Assembly: GCA_964432565.1 (NCBI GenBank) | Contig: CAYSOA010000001.1 | Location: 62,001 to 126,000, forward strand | Length of the DNA: 64,000 nt | Reading direction: 5' to 3' | Source: CAIOHW01 sp964432565 | GTDB taxonomy: Bacteria > Bdellovibrionota > UBA1018 | Shown: piece after piece, positions 17,003 through 25,502 of the stretch | Position numbering within the stretch: the first letter of the stretch is position 1 | Layout: every line of letters starts with the position of its first letter | Notes under the pieces: model-generated | What the model saw: the letters and a program-made list of their open reading frames with translations, nothing else | Told to the model about the DNA's origin: nothing | Database searches by the model: none | Made by a program: the position numbers and the translations under genes

Positions 17003-18715
17003 CTACGGAAGCGGAGTGAGCTGGGGAGACTCGACCATCATGGGTCGCGCCAATCTCAGCGTATGGGCCAGCCAGGTGCGAAGGAGCTCCGCCCCTCGTT
17101 CTATTTGCTGCCATGCGGCCGCCGTCTCTCGACTGACATCAGAGATGTGATCGTCCGAAAGATTGTGCATCATCACCTTCAGGAGCGTCGAGAAGCCCAA
17201 AAGATGCGGATCTGCTGCGCTGAGCCGGTCCACCAGCTTCTGAAGTTCGAGAATTCGTCGCCCCTGGGTCTCAAGATCACGGCGATCGTCGATCGACATG
17301 ATCGTGGAAGACTTGAGCTGCTGTGTCCTACGGGTCATCTCCTGGGCACTGCGAAGCGCCTCTCCTGCAACGCGAATCAGGACCGACGACGACTCTTCGA
17401 TTGCACGAAGGTCCTGTAGAAGCACCGGTCGAATCGAAGCTCTGCGGATCTCAGAGCCGACTTCAGCGGTCCAGCCGCAGTACCAGAGCCTTGCAAGCTG
17501 GCCGTTGACTACTGCAAGCCATTCTCGCGGTGTAAGGGGACGATTGAATTCGCTTTCATGGGTTACGCCGCCACCGTCGTCGGACGGCCTGATCCGGGAG
17601 CTCCTCACATCGATCCAGTCGGCAATTCTATCGTATCCGAGCAGGGAGAGGTGCTCTTCGAAGGTACGCGACCGACGGTGGGACCACTCAAAGTGACTAT
17701 ACGACCACGCTGCGTACAAGGCCTCTGGAGTCAGTGGTACGGATACATCCGTGGGGGAGAGGATCAGATGTCCGTTTCCGTAGGGTGCACGGATGGTTTC
17801 GGGGTGGTGAGAGTCGTAGAGCCGGATGGTTCGGGTCCCTAGTGCCGCCGCGAGGTCTCCTGGAAAGCGGGAGGCCGTGATGACCCACTGGCACTGAGAC
17901 AGACAGTCGATCCAGAGGTCGAGATCGGTCTCTCCCACCAAGTTGAGCATTCGACGGGGATGGGTCGGCAGCTGGGAGGCCAAATCTCGAAAAGACGGCT
18001 CTCCTAGAAGGACGAGATGCACTTCAGGATGGCGCTCCAGAATCAGGTTGACGGCTTTCGACCACTGCCGTGCGTTCCAGAAGGAGTCGAGCTGAACACC
18101 AACCCAGATGCGCTCGGGATCGAGCAGACGATCTCCGGCCGTTTGCAGCGAGGCGAAGAAGTCGGGTCCGGTGACTGCCTGATTTCCGGCGTCAATCGGA
18201 TCTCCATGATTTCTTTGAAGTGCCGTGAGGAGCTGCGTGGTGAGAATATCCACCAGATGAATGTTCTGGGGAATCTCCTGCTGGACGTAGGCTTGAATGA
18301 ACTGGCTCCAGCCGTCACCGCTTGAAAAATCGAGATCGGAACGTCGTGAGTATCCGATTCGTTCATGCGCAGGAATGAGGGCCGAGAGCATGCTGCTGGA
18401 GTCCGAAAAGCTCCAGTTGACGAGCAGGTCCCAAGGGTCCGCTCCGATTCGCGAGATCCATCCGGCCGACTCCTTCAGAAGTTCGTCAGCCGCCTTTGCT
18501 CCGGAGCGATGGGTGCGTGCCCAGCGGGCTGCAGGAAGGTCAACCACCTCGCGAACCCACTGTGTCGCTTTCGCCACGTCGGAGGCGTCCTCACGGCAGA
18601 CCATCGTGATGTCGAGCCGCGGGTAGAGCTGCTTTGCGGCCTTCAGGGCGATCATTGACTGCACGATCTCGGAGCGATCTCCAAGCTGAAGGACCAGGCA
18701 CCGAATGATATTCAC
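17003..18715 (-). CDS. GT9/heptosyltransferase-like glycosyltransferase with helical C-terminal extension
   Basis: The 570-residue product starts 'MNIIRCLVLQLGDRSEIVQS', the LqlGD-type N-terminus of ADP-heptose:LPS heptosyltransferase-like (GT9) proteins. It has 'WVGVQLDSFWNARQWSKAVN', 'HLVLLGE' and 'QCQWVITASRFPGDLAAALG' in the nucleotide-sugar half. About 190 C-terminal residues beyond the GT9 fold are helical and not recognisable. The start is GTG at 18715, overlapping the stop of a 24-codon ORF. It ends an operon with fliD, fliS and a FliT/FlgN-like gene, so glycosylation of flagellin or another filament protein is a reasonable hypothesis; LPS modification is the alternative. The catalytic residues were not verified. 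Confidence 0.75.
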   Translation of the reverse strand: MNIIRCLVLQLGDRSEIVQSMIALKAAKQLYPRLDITMVCREDASDVAKATQWVREVVDLPAARWARTHRSGAKAADELLKESAGWISRIGADPWDLLVNWSFSDSSSMLSALIPAHERIGYSRRSDLDFSSGDGWSQFIQAYVQQEIPQNIHLVDILTTQLLTALQRNHGDPIDAGNQAVTGPDFFASLQTAGDRLLDPERIWVGVQLDSFWNARQWSKAVNLILERHPEVHLVLLGEPSFRDLASQLPTHPRRMLNLVGETDLDLWIDCLSQCQWVITASRFPGDLAAALGTRTIRLYDSHHPETIRAPYGNGHLILSPTDVSVPLTPEALYAAWSYSHFEWSHRRSRTFEEHLSLLGYDRIADWIDVRSSRIRPSDDGGGVTHESEFNRPLTPREWLAVVNGQLARLWYCGWTAEVGSEIRRASIRPVLLQDLRAIEESSSVLIRVAGEALRSAQEMTRRTQQLKSSTIMSIDDRRDLETQGRRILELQKLVDRLSAADPHLLGFSTLLKVMMHNLSDDHISDVSRETAAAWQQIERGAELLRTWLAHTLRLARPMMVESPQLTPLP

Positions 18716-18786
18716 TGCCCATCCTCCTCTTCAGCGAGGGCCTTCAGGAATGCGAGCAGAAGTGCTTCTACCTGCTCATCCGTCAT
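18712..18786 (-). CDS. 24-residue micro-ORF between TPR and GT9 genes
   Basis: On the minus strand the sequence ATGACGGATGAGCAGGTAG begins a 25-codon frame (24 residues plus TGA) encoding MTDEQVEALLLAFLKALAEE then EDGQ. Its ATG overlaps the TPR stop (ATGA, 18783-18786) and its TGA overlaps the GT9 GTG (GTGA, 18712-18715). A GGAAAAGGGG SD lies just upstream, inside the TPR gene. The peptide would be an acidic amphipathic helix. Two stop/start overlaps in series are unlikely for random sequence in a spacer. It may be a small functional protein or a translational coupling device. No homologue is known to me. Confidence 0.55.
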   Translation of the reverse strand: MTDEQVEALLLAFLKALAEEEDGQ

Positions 18787-19802
18787 TTTTGCCCCTTTTC
18801 CGGCTGCGCGACTGCATATCGGTCCATGAGCCTGGAGAGTTCGTTCGCACCCGCATGTGCAGGCTGGATCTGGAGGATCTTTAGCACGGTGGTGCGTGCT
18901 TCCTCGATTCTCCCCAGGTGGAACTGTAGTCCGGAAAGGCTATAGAGAAGGTTTGCGTTCACGGGGGCAATCTCGACATAGTCCCCAAGAAGTCTGGCTG
19001 CAGTGGCGTAGCTCCGAATCTCATAGGCGCATTTGACGAGGTGGTAAATGGCGTTCGGCTGGTGGATGTCCAGCTGCAGCGATTTCGCGAACTGATCATG
19101 GGCTTCGCGCTTTCTGCCCTCGGCGAGGAAGGCGGCGCCCAGTCCGGCAAGCGCGCGAGAGTTCGAAGGGTTTGCCACGAGGGCATCCTCGAAACAGCGT
19201 TGGGCATCTCGAATGCGACCTGACTGGAGATAAAGTGCTCCCAGGTTCGAGCAGATCTGATCGCTGGTGGGATCGATGGCCAGTGCCCGTTTGTAGTGGT
19301 GCTCGGCCTTTTCGGTACGCTGGGCGCGCATCCAGCAGTTTCCGCACGCCTTGTGGACTTCAAATCGAGTTTTTTGTGACAGTTCCCGCACGTTCAACGC
19401 GCGTTCGAGCGTGTCAGCGGCAGCTGCGTGGTTCTGCTCGCGAATCTCAAGGACCGCAAGGCAGCGATAGGCCTCGAAGTGTGATTCGTAGGCGATGGCA
19501 TCTTGATAGGCTCTTCGAGCCTTGGTGGATTGGTTCTCCTGTTCGAATGTCCTGCCTAGGGCACGAAGCGCCCAGCCGGCAAGGGTTCCGCTTCGGACCA
19601 TGGCCAGAAGGACATTGCGCGCGAGGGCCAGATCTCCGGCGGCCAGCAGGATCTCGGCACTCGACTTGAGCTCGTCGGCGTCCGGCGTAAACGGCTCCTC
19701 TTCGTCACGGGTCAGGCTACCGGGCATCTCTGCCGTGGAGGGCGAGTTCAGTCGTCCGAGAAGTTCTTCGACGGTAAGGTTTCGCGTGAAGTCGAGATTC
19801 AT
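18783..19802 (-). CDS. Tetratricopeptide repeat protein
   Basis: The 339-residue product consists mainly of TPR units from about residue 45 to 325. Examples are 'HYKRALAIDPTSDQICSNLG', 'RCFEDALVANPSNSRALAGL' and 'LLYSLSGLQFHLGRIEEART'. There is no signal peptide, so it is cytoplasmic. Its ATG overlaps the stop of the upstream FliT/FlgN-like gene (ATGA), and its stop overlaps the micro-ORF start. Next to a GT9-like transferase and flagellar cap genes it could serve as an adaptor for flagellin glycosylation or export, since TPR proteins accompany glycosyltransferases in flagellar islands. This is inferred from context only. Confidence 0.85.
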   Translation of the reverse strand: MNLDFTRNLTVEELLGRLNSPSTAEMPGSLTRDEEEPFTPDADELKSSAEILLAAGDLALARNVLLAMVRSGTLAGWALRALGRTFEQENQSTKARRAYQDAIAYESHFEAYRCLAVLEIREQNHAAAADTLERALNVRELSQKTRFEVHKACGNCWMRAQRTEKAEHHYKRALAIDPTSDQICSNLGALYLQSGRIRDAQRCFEDALVANPSNSRALAGLGAAFLAEGRKREAHDQFAKSLQLDIHQPNAIYHLVKCAYEIRSYATAARLLGDYVEIAPVNANLLYSLSGLQFHLGRIEEARTTVLKILQIQPAHAGANELSRLMDRYAVAQPEKGQK

Positions 19803-20257
19803 AACGTCTGATCCAGCCCTTCTCCCTGTTCGGGAAGTTGCTGGCTCTTGAACTTGGAAAGGGTATCCTTCATCCGGGACTGTTCCCGTGCGTCCTGCGA
19901 AAGGGCCGATCGCGCCGCAAGGATGACCCCAAGAATGCGGTCGTCGAGTTCCCGGAGCGATGAAGAAAGCCGCCGTTGTTCGTCCAGCTCACATCGAATC
20001 GCGGTGGCAGATTCGGGCGAGTGGCGAAGATCCTTTGCAAGTTCGTTGAGTCGGGTGTCGGCGAGCTGGATGGCCGTGAAGGCGCGGTTGCGATTCTGGT
20101 CGAGTTGATCCAGCAGAAGAATCAGCCCGTCCGGGCGAGCACCGGGTGCGATTTCCCGTGTCGCTGCCTCCAGGAAAGACCTTGAGTCTTCCACCATCTG
20201 CACGAGGCAGCGAGTCCTGCCCTTGAGCAGGGAATAAACGTCTTGGTGCACATCCAT
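19799..20257 (-). CDS. Candidate flagellar export chaperone (FliT/FlgN-like)
   Basis: The 152-residue helical cytoplasmic protein begins MDVHQDVYSLLKGRTRCLVQ. Its length, all-helical content and position directly after fliS resemble the FliT or FlgN chaperones, which hold FliD or FlgK/FlgL before export. Sequence similarity is too low for me to choose between them. The central part 'LLDQLDQNRNRAFTAIQLAD' and an R/Q/E-rich second helix fit a four-helix bundle. A TTG two codons upstream is an alternative start. It lies 23 bp after fliS and overlaps the TPR gene. Confidence 0.6.
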   Translation of the reverse strand: MDVHQDVYSLLKGRTRCLVQMVEDSRSFLEAATREIAPGARPDGLILLLDQLDQNRNRAFTAIQLADTRLNELAKDLRHSPESATAIRCELDEQRRLSSSLRELDDRILGVILAARSALSQDAREQSRMKDTLSKFKSQQLPEQGEGLDQTL

Positions 20258-20280
20258 ATGCAAATCCGTACGTTGTTCGG

Positions 20281-20706
20281 TCAGCCCGGGCTTCCTTCCG
20301 GACCGCTGTTCTGGGGCTGTCCTCGGTTGACCTGATCTACGGCCACCCGCCAGCCCTCGAGAAGAGTCTCCATCAACTTCTGCACGTGTTGCAACGGCTC
20401 TTTTTGGTTTTCCACGTTGGCCTTCACGAGCTGCTCGGACATGAACATGTAGAGGCGCTCGAGATTCATGGCGATCTCACCACCTGTTTCGAAGTCGAGC
20501 GTATTCATCAATTCATTCACGATATCATGAGCCTTGAGGATGGCCTGGCCCTTTCCGGGGATGTCCTTTCGATCGATGCAGTCCGACGCTTTCTTGACGC
20601 TTCGGATTGCGGATTCATAGAGCATGATCAGAAGCTGGCCGCGATTGGCCGTCTTGATCGAGGTCTGCTTGTACTGGTTGGCTCCGTAGTTGACTGCCAT
20701 CGTCAT
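20281..20706 (-). CDS. fliS: Flagellin export chaperone FliS
   Basis: The 141-residue product has the FliS hallmarks 'NYGANQYKQTSIKTANRGQL', 'LIMLYESAIRSVKKASDCI', 'NELMNTLDFETGGEIAMNL' and 'LYMFMSEQLVKAN'. FliS binds the C-terminus of flagellin in the cytoplasm and prevents premature polymerisation. The ATG at 20706 has AAAGGA close by; the ATG two codons later (20700) is better spaced and equally plausible. It lies 34 bp downstream of fliD, the usual fliD-fliS order. The C-terminal tail is Pro/Gly-rich. Confidence 0.96.
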   Translation of the reverse strand: MTMAVNYGANQYKQTSIKTANRGQLLIMLYESAIRSVKKASDCIDRKDIPGKGQAILKAHDIVNELMNTLDFETGGEIAMNLERLYMFMSEQLVKANVENQKEPLQHVQKLMETLLEGWRVAVDQVNRGQPQNSGPEGSPG

Positions 20707-20740
20707 TTTCCTTTGATTGATTAGGGTTCACTTCGTTACA

Positions 20741-22141
20741 TCATCCTAAAAGTTGTCCGATCAGGTTGCCGCCTCCGGCGCCGCCGAGGGTCGCCTGAAG
20801 GTACTGTCCCTGTCGCTGCATATTCGACAGCGATCCCTGAAGCCGCGAAAACTGACCGGTGATGTTCTCGATCTTCTTTTCAATATTCCGGGTTTTTCCT
20901 TCGATCTGCCGGTCGATCTCATTGATGCGCTGCTGGATTCCTCGCTCCCGAATTGCAAGAAGTCCGGTGCTTGTTCTGGTGTATCCTTCGAAGGCCCTGG
21001 CGATTCGCTGGCCGAAACCGTTCTCTCCGGTGATGGCCTGGCCCAGCCCATCAAAGTCGCGTTCAAGCTCCTTCTTGAACTTCTCCTCTTTGAAGACGAG
21101 AAGCCCGTTCTTCTCGAATTCCACACCGATCTGGCCCAGCTGGTAGGTCTTCAGTACATCACCCTCTTCGTCGAGCACGGGCAGGGGCTCATGAATGAGG
21201 TTTCGAATCTGAAATTCAATATTCTGCAGTGAGGTGTCGCCTGCAAAAGTGTTTTTTGTGTCGGTATTCTGGTCGATCTGGTTCTGCTTATTGATGAACT
21301 CGAGAACCTTGTTGAGCTCCTCGACCATGCCCTTCACCTTGCCGGTGACCTTCGTGTAGTCTTCGGTGATCGTCATGGTGAAAGGCGTTCCCGGCTTTGC
21401 AGCCTTCAGGCCGACGCTGACGCCGGTGAGGAAGTCGGGTACCTGGTTTCCTTCGGTCTCGATGGCAAATCCATCGATGTAGATCAGGGAGTTCTGTGCG
21501 TCCTTACTTTCTTCCGTGTAGAAATCCTGTGCGCCATCCAGAAAGTAGAACTCCGGAAAATAGATCGAATCGTCGGCGCCATCCTTCTTGGCGGAGATCA
21601 GTAGTCGCCAGGGGTTGTCCGGATCGGTGCCATCACGAATGACAGAGGCCTTAACTGGCGCTTCCGACTGACGGTTGATCAGGGTTGCGATACCTCGAAG
21701 GCTGGCATTCTTCTCTTCGACGAGAACTTCAGCGGTCTCTCCGTTCTCAAGCTCCATGCGGATGAATCCGATTCCCAGAACGGTTTCATCCGGATCGGGC
21801 AGGGCATTTGAGATCACCGAGCTGCGTTTGGCGAGCTCGGAGATCTCCAGCTCGTACGTTCCCGGCTCGGCTTTCTCCTTGTCGAGAGAGACATCCATGA
21901 GTGTTGCACCGTCACCCAGATCGACCTTGAGTTCTCGAAACTTTCTAAAGTTCGTGAAGTCTGCGATGGACTTGGTGATCCCTGCGAATCGACTCTTGAA
22001 GTCCTGAAAGAGCTTGAGGCGCGCTTCTTCGTTTGCCTTGCGACCTTCGAGCGCCTTGACGGGCTGCTGCTCGGCCTCGATCATGGCCTGTACGGCTTGT
22101 TTGAACTGACCACCCCCGACGGGGTCAAAGCGCAGACCCAT
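20741..22141 (-). CDS. fliD: Flagellar filament capping protein FliD
   Basis: The 466-residue protein has a FliD N-terminus ('RFDPVGGGQFKQAVQAMIEA', 'KALEGRKANEEARLKLFQDF') and a FliD C-terminal domain ending in a coiled coil ('INEIDRQIEGKTRNIEKKIE', 'LQGSLSNMQRQGQYLQATLG'). It is exported through the flagellar type III apparatus and caps the filament to guide flagellin folding. Length is in the normal range. It lies 35 bp after the LpoA-like gene. No flagellin, hook or basal-body gene occurs in this window, so filament genes are dispersed. Confidence 0.95.
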   Translation of the reverse strand: MGLRFDPVGGGQFKQAVQAMIEAEQQPVKALEGRKANEEARLKLFQDFKSRFAGITKSIADFTNFRKFRELKVDLGDGATLMDVSLDKEKAEPGTYELEISELAKRSSVISNALPDPDETVLGIGFIRMELENGETAEVLVEEKNASLRGIATLINRQSEAPVKASVIRDGTDPDNPWRLLISAKKDGADDSIYFPEFYFLDGAQDFYTEESKDAQNSLIYIDGFAIETEGNQVPDFLTGVSVGLKAAKPGTPFTMTITEDYTKVTGKVKGMVEELNKVLEFINKQNQIDQNTDTKNTFAGDTSLQNIEFQIRNLIHEPLPVLDEEGDVLKTYQLGQIGVEFEKNGLLVFKEEKFKKELERDFDGLGQAITGENGFGQRIARAFEGYTRTSTGLLAIRERGIQQRINEIDRQIEGKTRNIEKKIENITGQFSRLQGSLSNMQRQGQYLQATLGGAGGGNLIGQLLG

Positions 22142-22176
22142 TCTTCGTTCAGTATCCTACGGGGAAACTAAAACGT

Positions 22177-24216
22177 TCAATCGGCAGAGCTTGCCGGGCT
22201 GGAGGGCGGGTTCCAGGGAACGATACGAGAGTCCCTGATGGTCAGTGCCTGAAGTTCTCGGGACCAAAGGCCCTCGCGGACGGAGATTTTTCCGGTAATG
22301 CCCGAAACGTCACGAATTCGTCGGACACGCTCGGCCACCTGCATTCGATCCACCTGATTGGTCCTCGCTTCACCCAGGATGATGTCGGATAAGATTGCCG
22401 TGGAGTCGTAGGCCACGGCCTCGAGGCTGGACGGCTCCCTCCCGAAGGCTGCCTTGAATCGGCCGCTGAACTCCCGGATTCGGGCGTGAGGAGCCAGATT
22501 GAAGAAGGCATCGAGAAATACTGCGCCCTCGCCCGACTTTTGAGCGCGCTGAACGAACTCGGGCGAGTTCCAGGCAGAAATTCCGAGGATCTTCACGCTG
22601 TCGATGTCCCGATAGGCAAAAGTCGGCAGGGCAAGACTAGCTGCACGCGGTTCGTCCGGAATGAAGACCGCCTCAAATCTCACGATGGGCGGAAGCGCGA
22701 AGTATTGCTCGGTCCTGCGGTTCCGACGCTTGATCTGGTCTCGCTCACGGTCGGCCGCCAGCTCATCGAGCTCCCGTTTTCGAGCGTCCCGGTAGTGGAG
22801 ACCGGCAAGGTGATCAATCGCCTTCCTGAAGTCGGTCTCGCCAGACTCATAGGTTTCGTAGGCGGTGATTTCGCCACCCAGTTCCTCGATCGCGTTCCAG
22901 AAGGAATGACTGTATTCCTCTCCGAAGCGGTCCCTTGGAGCCAGGATCGCAAACCTTTTCAGTCCCATCTTCTGGATGGCGTGTCGCGCGAGCTCATGCG
23001 TCTGCATTTCAGGCGTCACGGCCGCCTGGGTGCTGAATTCGCCGAGGCGACCTGCCTGTTGGGCCAGTGAGATCAGCGGTATGGCCAGTTCTTCGGCTCT
23101 TTGGATCACGGCCTCAGCGCCCCTGCTCAGGATCGGGCCAATGACGGCCGCAACCTTGTGCTCGGAGTGAAGGCGCTCGAGGGAAGCCAGGGCCGTGTCG
23201 GCGTCCTGTCCGGCATCTTCGATCACGAGCTGAATCCGGCGATCAGGCCCCGACCCAAAAATTCCGGTTGCCAGGCTTGCTGCCTGGATAACCCGGTCGC
23301 TGATGGTTGCGAATCGTCCTTGTTGTGGAACGAGGAGTCCGATGGCGATGTTTCCACTAGTCACGGCGAGGCGCATGGTTCTCAGCAGGGAGGCCGCATC
23401 CTGGGACCGGGAACTATCGGGATACTTTTTGAGGAACTCGCGGAGACGATTTCTGGCCTCGGTCGACGGCCCGCTCGACGCGAGAACCTCTACGGCCCTA
23501 AAGGCGATGCGATCCTGGAAGGCGCAGTTGTCCGCCAGCTTGATGAGAGCCTCGAGCTTCTCTTGAGAGCTGGCTGCGGAGAGCAGCCGATCTACATTGC
23601 TGAGGATGGTCTCTTCGGAGAGATTCAGTTCTTCGCGGCGCTGGTCGAGTTGAATCCAAATGGCAAGGGAATCGGTGGGACGCGAAAGTCTTTCGAGGCA
23701 TCGGGCGCGAAGAAGGTGGAACTTCAGGCGGTTGGCAGGGTCAAATGCGTCTGGGGGGACTTGCTCCAGCTCGGCCAATGCATCTTCGGGCCGCCCTGCC
23801 TCGACGAGAGCCGCGGCGTGATTGTAGCGAACATAGTTTTTCCACTTCCGATCTCCGAGCAGGGCGTCCGGTGCGAGAGCAAGGGCCTGCGAGAAGGCGC
23901 TGGCCGCTTCATCGGCCTCTCGCGTGAGAAGCAGGGCAAGACCCTTGAGGTTGAGAACCTCGGGGAGTCTGGAGCTCGAGCGAAACTCCTCCTCGAAGCT
24001 TTCGGCAAGGACGATCACACGACGGTACGAGGACTTCCCGTAGGTTGCCTGGATTTCAGCCAGGAGGGTACTTTCATTGGCCGTCTGGCGGGTTGGTGCG
24101 ACAGGGCCCGGAGGCGGCAACTCGTGATTTTGTGGGGCGGCTCGCGACATGGCAAGACAGCTCCCGGCAGAAAACACGAGCGCGAGTCGTTTGAAGAGCA
24201 CGTGGCCTGAACCCAT
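22177..24216 (-). CDS. Periplasmic LpoA-like / type 1 substrate-binding protein with N-terminal TPRs
   Basis: The 679-residue product has a signal peptide (about 1-26), an N-terminal TPR-like region (about 45-290: 'FSQALALAPDALLGDRKWKN', 'ALAELEQVPPDAFDPANRLK') and a type 1 periplasmic-binding fold (about 300-670: 'IAIGLLVPQQGRFATISDRV', 'KVAAVIGPILSRGAEAVIQR', 'LKRFAILAPRDRFGEEYSHS'). This two-part architecture is that of LpoA-type penicillin-binding protein activators and of amino-acid-binding-like proteins in delta-lineages. A Cys in 'SAGSCLA' could be lipidated, but the lipobox is imperfect. I chose the ATG at 24216 over a GTG at 24240. It starts 29 bp after dnaJ and precedes fliD. Confidence 0.8.
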   Translation of the reverse strand: MGSGHVLFKRLALVFSAGSCLAMSRAAPQNHELPPPGPVAPTRQTANESTLLAEIQATYGKSSYRRVIVLAESFEEEFRSSSRLPEVLNLKGLALLLTREADEAASAFSQALALAPDALLGDRKWKNYVRYNHAAALVEAGRPEDALAELEQVPPDAFDPANRLKFHLLRARCLERLSRPTDSLAIWIQLDQRREELNLSEETILSNVDRLLSAASSQEKLEALIKLADNCAFQDRIAFRAVEVLASSGPSTEARNRLREFLKKYPDSSRSQDAASLLRTMRLAVTSGNIAIGLLVPQQGRFATISDRVIQAASLATGIFGSGPDRRIQLVIEDAGQDADTALASLERLHSEHKVAAVIGPILSRGAEAVIQRAEELAIPLISLAQQAGRLGEFSTQAAVTPEMQTHELARHAIQKMGLKRFAILAPRDRFGEEYSHSFWNAIEELGGEITAYETYESGETDFRKAIDHLAGLHYRDARKRELDELAADRERDQIKRRNRRTEQYFALPPIVRFEAVFIPDEPRAASLALPTFAYRDIDSVKILGISAWNSPEFVQRAQKSGEGAVFLDAFFNLAPHARIREFSGRFKAAFGREPSSLEAVAYDSTAILSDIILGEARTNQVDRMQVAERVRRIRDVSGITGKISVREGLWSRELQALTIRDSRIVPWNPPSSPASSAD

Positions 24217-24245
24217 ACTCTTCGTTTTCCCCCCATTCACGGGGA

Positions 24246-25391
24246 TCAGCCAAAGAAATTTTTAACTTTCTCGAAAAAGCGGTGATGAAGCGGGTGGGAT
24301 GAGTCTCCACCCAATTCGTCAAATTTCTTAAGCAGATCCTTTTGTTCGGAGGACAGCTTTGAGGGGGTCTCAAGAATGACTCGAACCAGCTGGTCGCCTC
24401 GGCCATGCCGGTCCAGTCTCGAGATGCCCTTGTGCTTGAGCCGAAAAACCCTGTGAGACTGGGTTCCTGCGGGAACTTTCATGGTGACCCGCCCCTCGAG
24501 AGTGGGGACCTCGATCTCGGTCCCGAGCGCCGCCTGAGTGAAGGTGATCGGAACGTCACACAGGACGTCGAACTCCTCCCGAGTAAAGAAATCGTGCGGC
24601 AGGATATTGACGACCACGTAAAGGTCGCCCGACATGGCGCCACGTTCTCCGGCCTCTCCTTCGCCTGAGAGCTTGAGTTTCTGGCCCGAGTCGATGCCCG
24701 CCGGAATTCTCAATGAAATTTGAGTTCGTTTTTTCGTTTGACCCGTTCCTCGGCAGGAGTTGCAAGGATCCTGAATCATTTCTCCTGAGCCCGAACATCT
24801 AGGACAGGGCTGAGAAATGGCGAAAAAACCCTGCTGGAAGCTGACTTCTCCTCGTCCTCCGCACTGCGCGCAGGTGACCGGTTTCGTACCGGGTTTTGCT
24901 CCCGTCCCGTCGCAGGTCTCGCACGAAACAGTCTTGGGAATAGTGATGACCTTTTCAGTTCCGAAGGCCGCTTCTTCGAACGTAATGTCCACAGTCGTGC
25001 GGATGTCATTGCCTGGTCGACCTCCCCGCCGGCGGCCTCGCCCCCGCGGGCCTCCGCCCATCTGTCCAAAGATATCTCCGAAGATGTCACCAAAGATGTC
25101 CTGAAATCCACCAGCTCCGCCGCCGAATCCCTCGAACCCTCCGAACCCGCTGCCGCCTGCCGCGCCCGCGTTGGCGGCGTGGCCGAACTGATCGTACATC
25201 TGCTTTTTCTTAGGGTCGGAGAGAACTTCGTAGGCCTCGGAAAGCTCCTTGAATTTCTCTTCGGCCGCCTTGTCACCCGGGTTCTTGTCAGGATGAAATT
25301 GAATGGCGAGCTTCCGGTAGGCCTTCTTCAGGTCTTCTGGCGAAACATCCCGGGCCACGCCCAGAACTTCATAATAGTCGCGCTTTGCCAT
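24246..25391 (-). CDS. dnaJ: Chaperone protein DnaJ
   Basis: The start at 25391 gives MAKRDYYEVLGVARDVSPED; the in-frame extension upstream is not conserved. The 381-residue type I DnaJ has a J-domain with HPD ('FHPDKNPGD', about 33-35), a Gly/Phe-rich linker, four zinc-binding CxxCxGxG-type repeats ('CETCDGTG', 'CAQCGGRG', 'CPRCSGSG', 'CNSCRGTG') and the C-terminal substrate-binding domain. It stimulates DnaK ATPase and delivers clients in the cytoplasm. It follows dnaK by 111 bp, a gap that contains a long hairpin. Confidence 0.97.
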   Translation of the reverse strand: MAKRDYYEVLGVARDVSPEDLKKAYRKLAIQFHPDKNPGDKAAEEKFKELSEAYEVLSDPKKKQMYDQFGHAANAGAAGGSGFGGFEGFGGGAGGFQDIFGDIFGDIFGQMGGGPRGRGRRRGGRPGNDIRTTVDITFEEAAFGTEKVITIPKTVSCETCDGTGAKPGTKPVTCAQCGGRGEVSFQQGFFAISQPCPRCSGSGEMIQDPCNSCRGTGQTKKRTQISLRIPAGIDSGQKLKLSGEGEAGERGAMSGDLYVVVNILPHDFFTREEFDVLCDVPITFTQAALGTEIEVPTLEGRVTMKVPAGTQSHRVFRLKHKGISRLDRHGRGDQLVRVILETPSKLSSEQKDLLKKFDELGGDSSHPLHHRFFEKVKNFFG

Positions 25392-25437
25392 TTCGCTCTC
25401 CGGTTCGCCCGACTGTGCAGGCTTGGTCAACTGTGGC

Positions 25438-25475
25438 GAAGCGCCAGCCGGGTTTCGGGCCCGCGCTGGCGCTTC
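25438..25475 (-). other. Strong hairpin between dnaK and dnaJ
   Basis: An 11-bp perfect inverted repeat GAAGCGCCAGC / GCTGGCGCTTC encloses a further CGGG/CCCG pair, giving about 15 bp of stem with a single bulge and a 7-nt loop. In the dnaK-dnaJ (minus) transcript it is not followed by a T-tract, so it is more likely a processing or stability element than a full terminator. On the plus strand it is followed by TTTTT (25478-25482) and would act as a terminator for antisense transcription. Confidence 0.6.
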
Positions 25476-25502
25476 AATTTTTGCCTCAATACGAGGAGGA
25501 AA

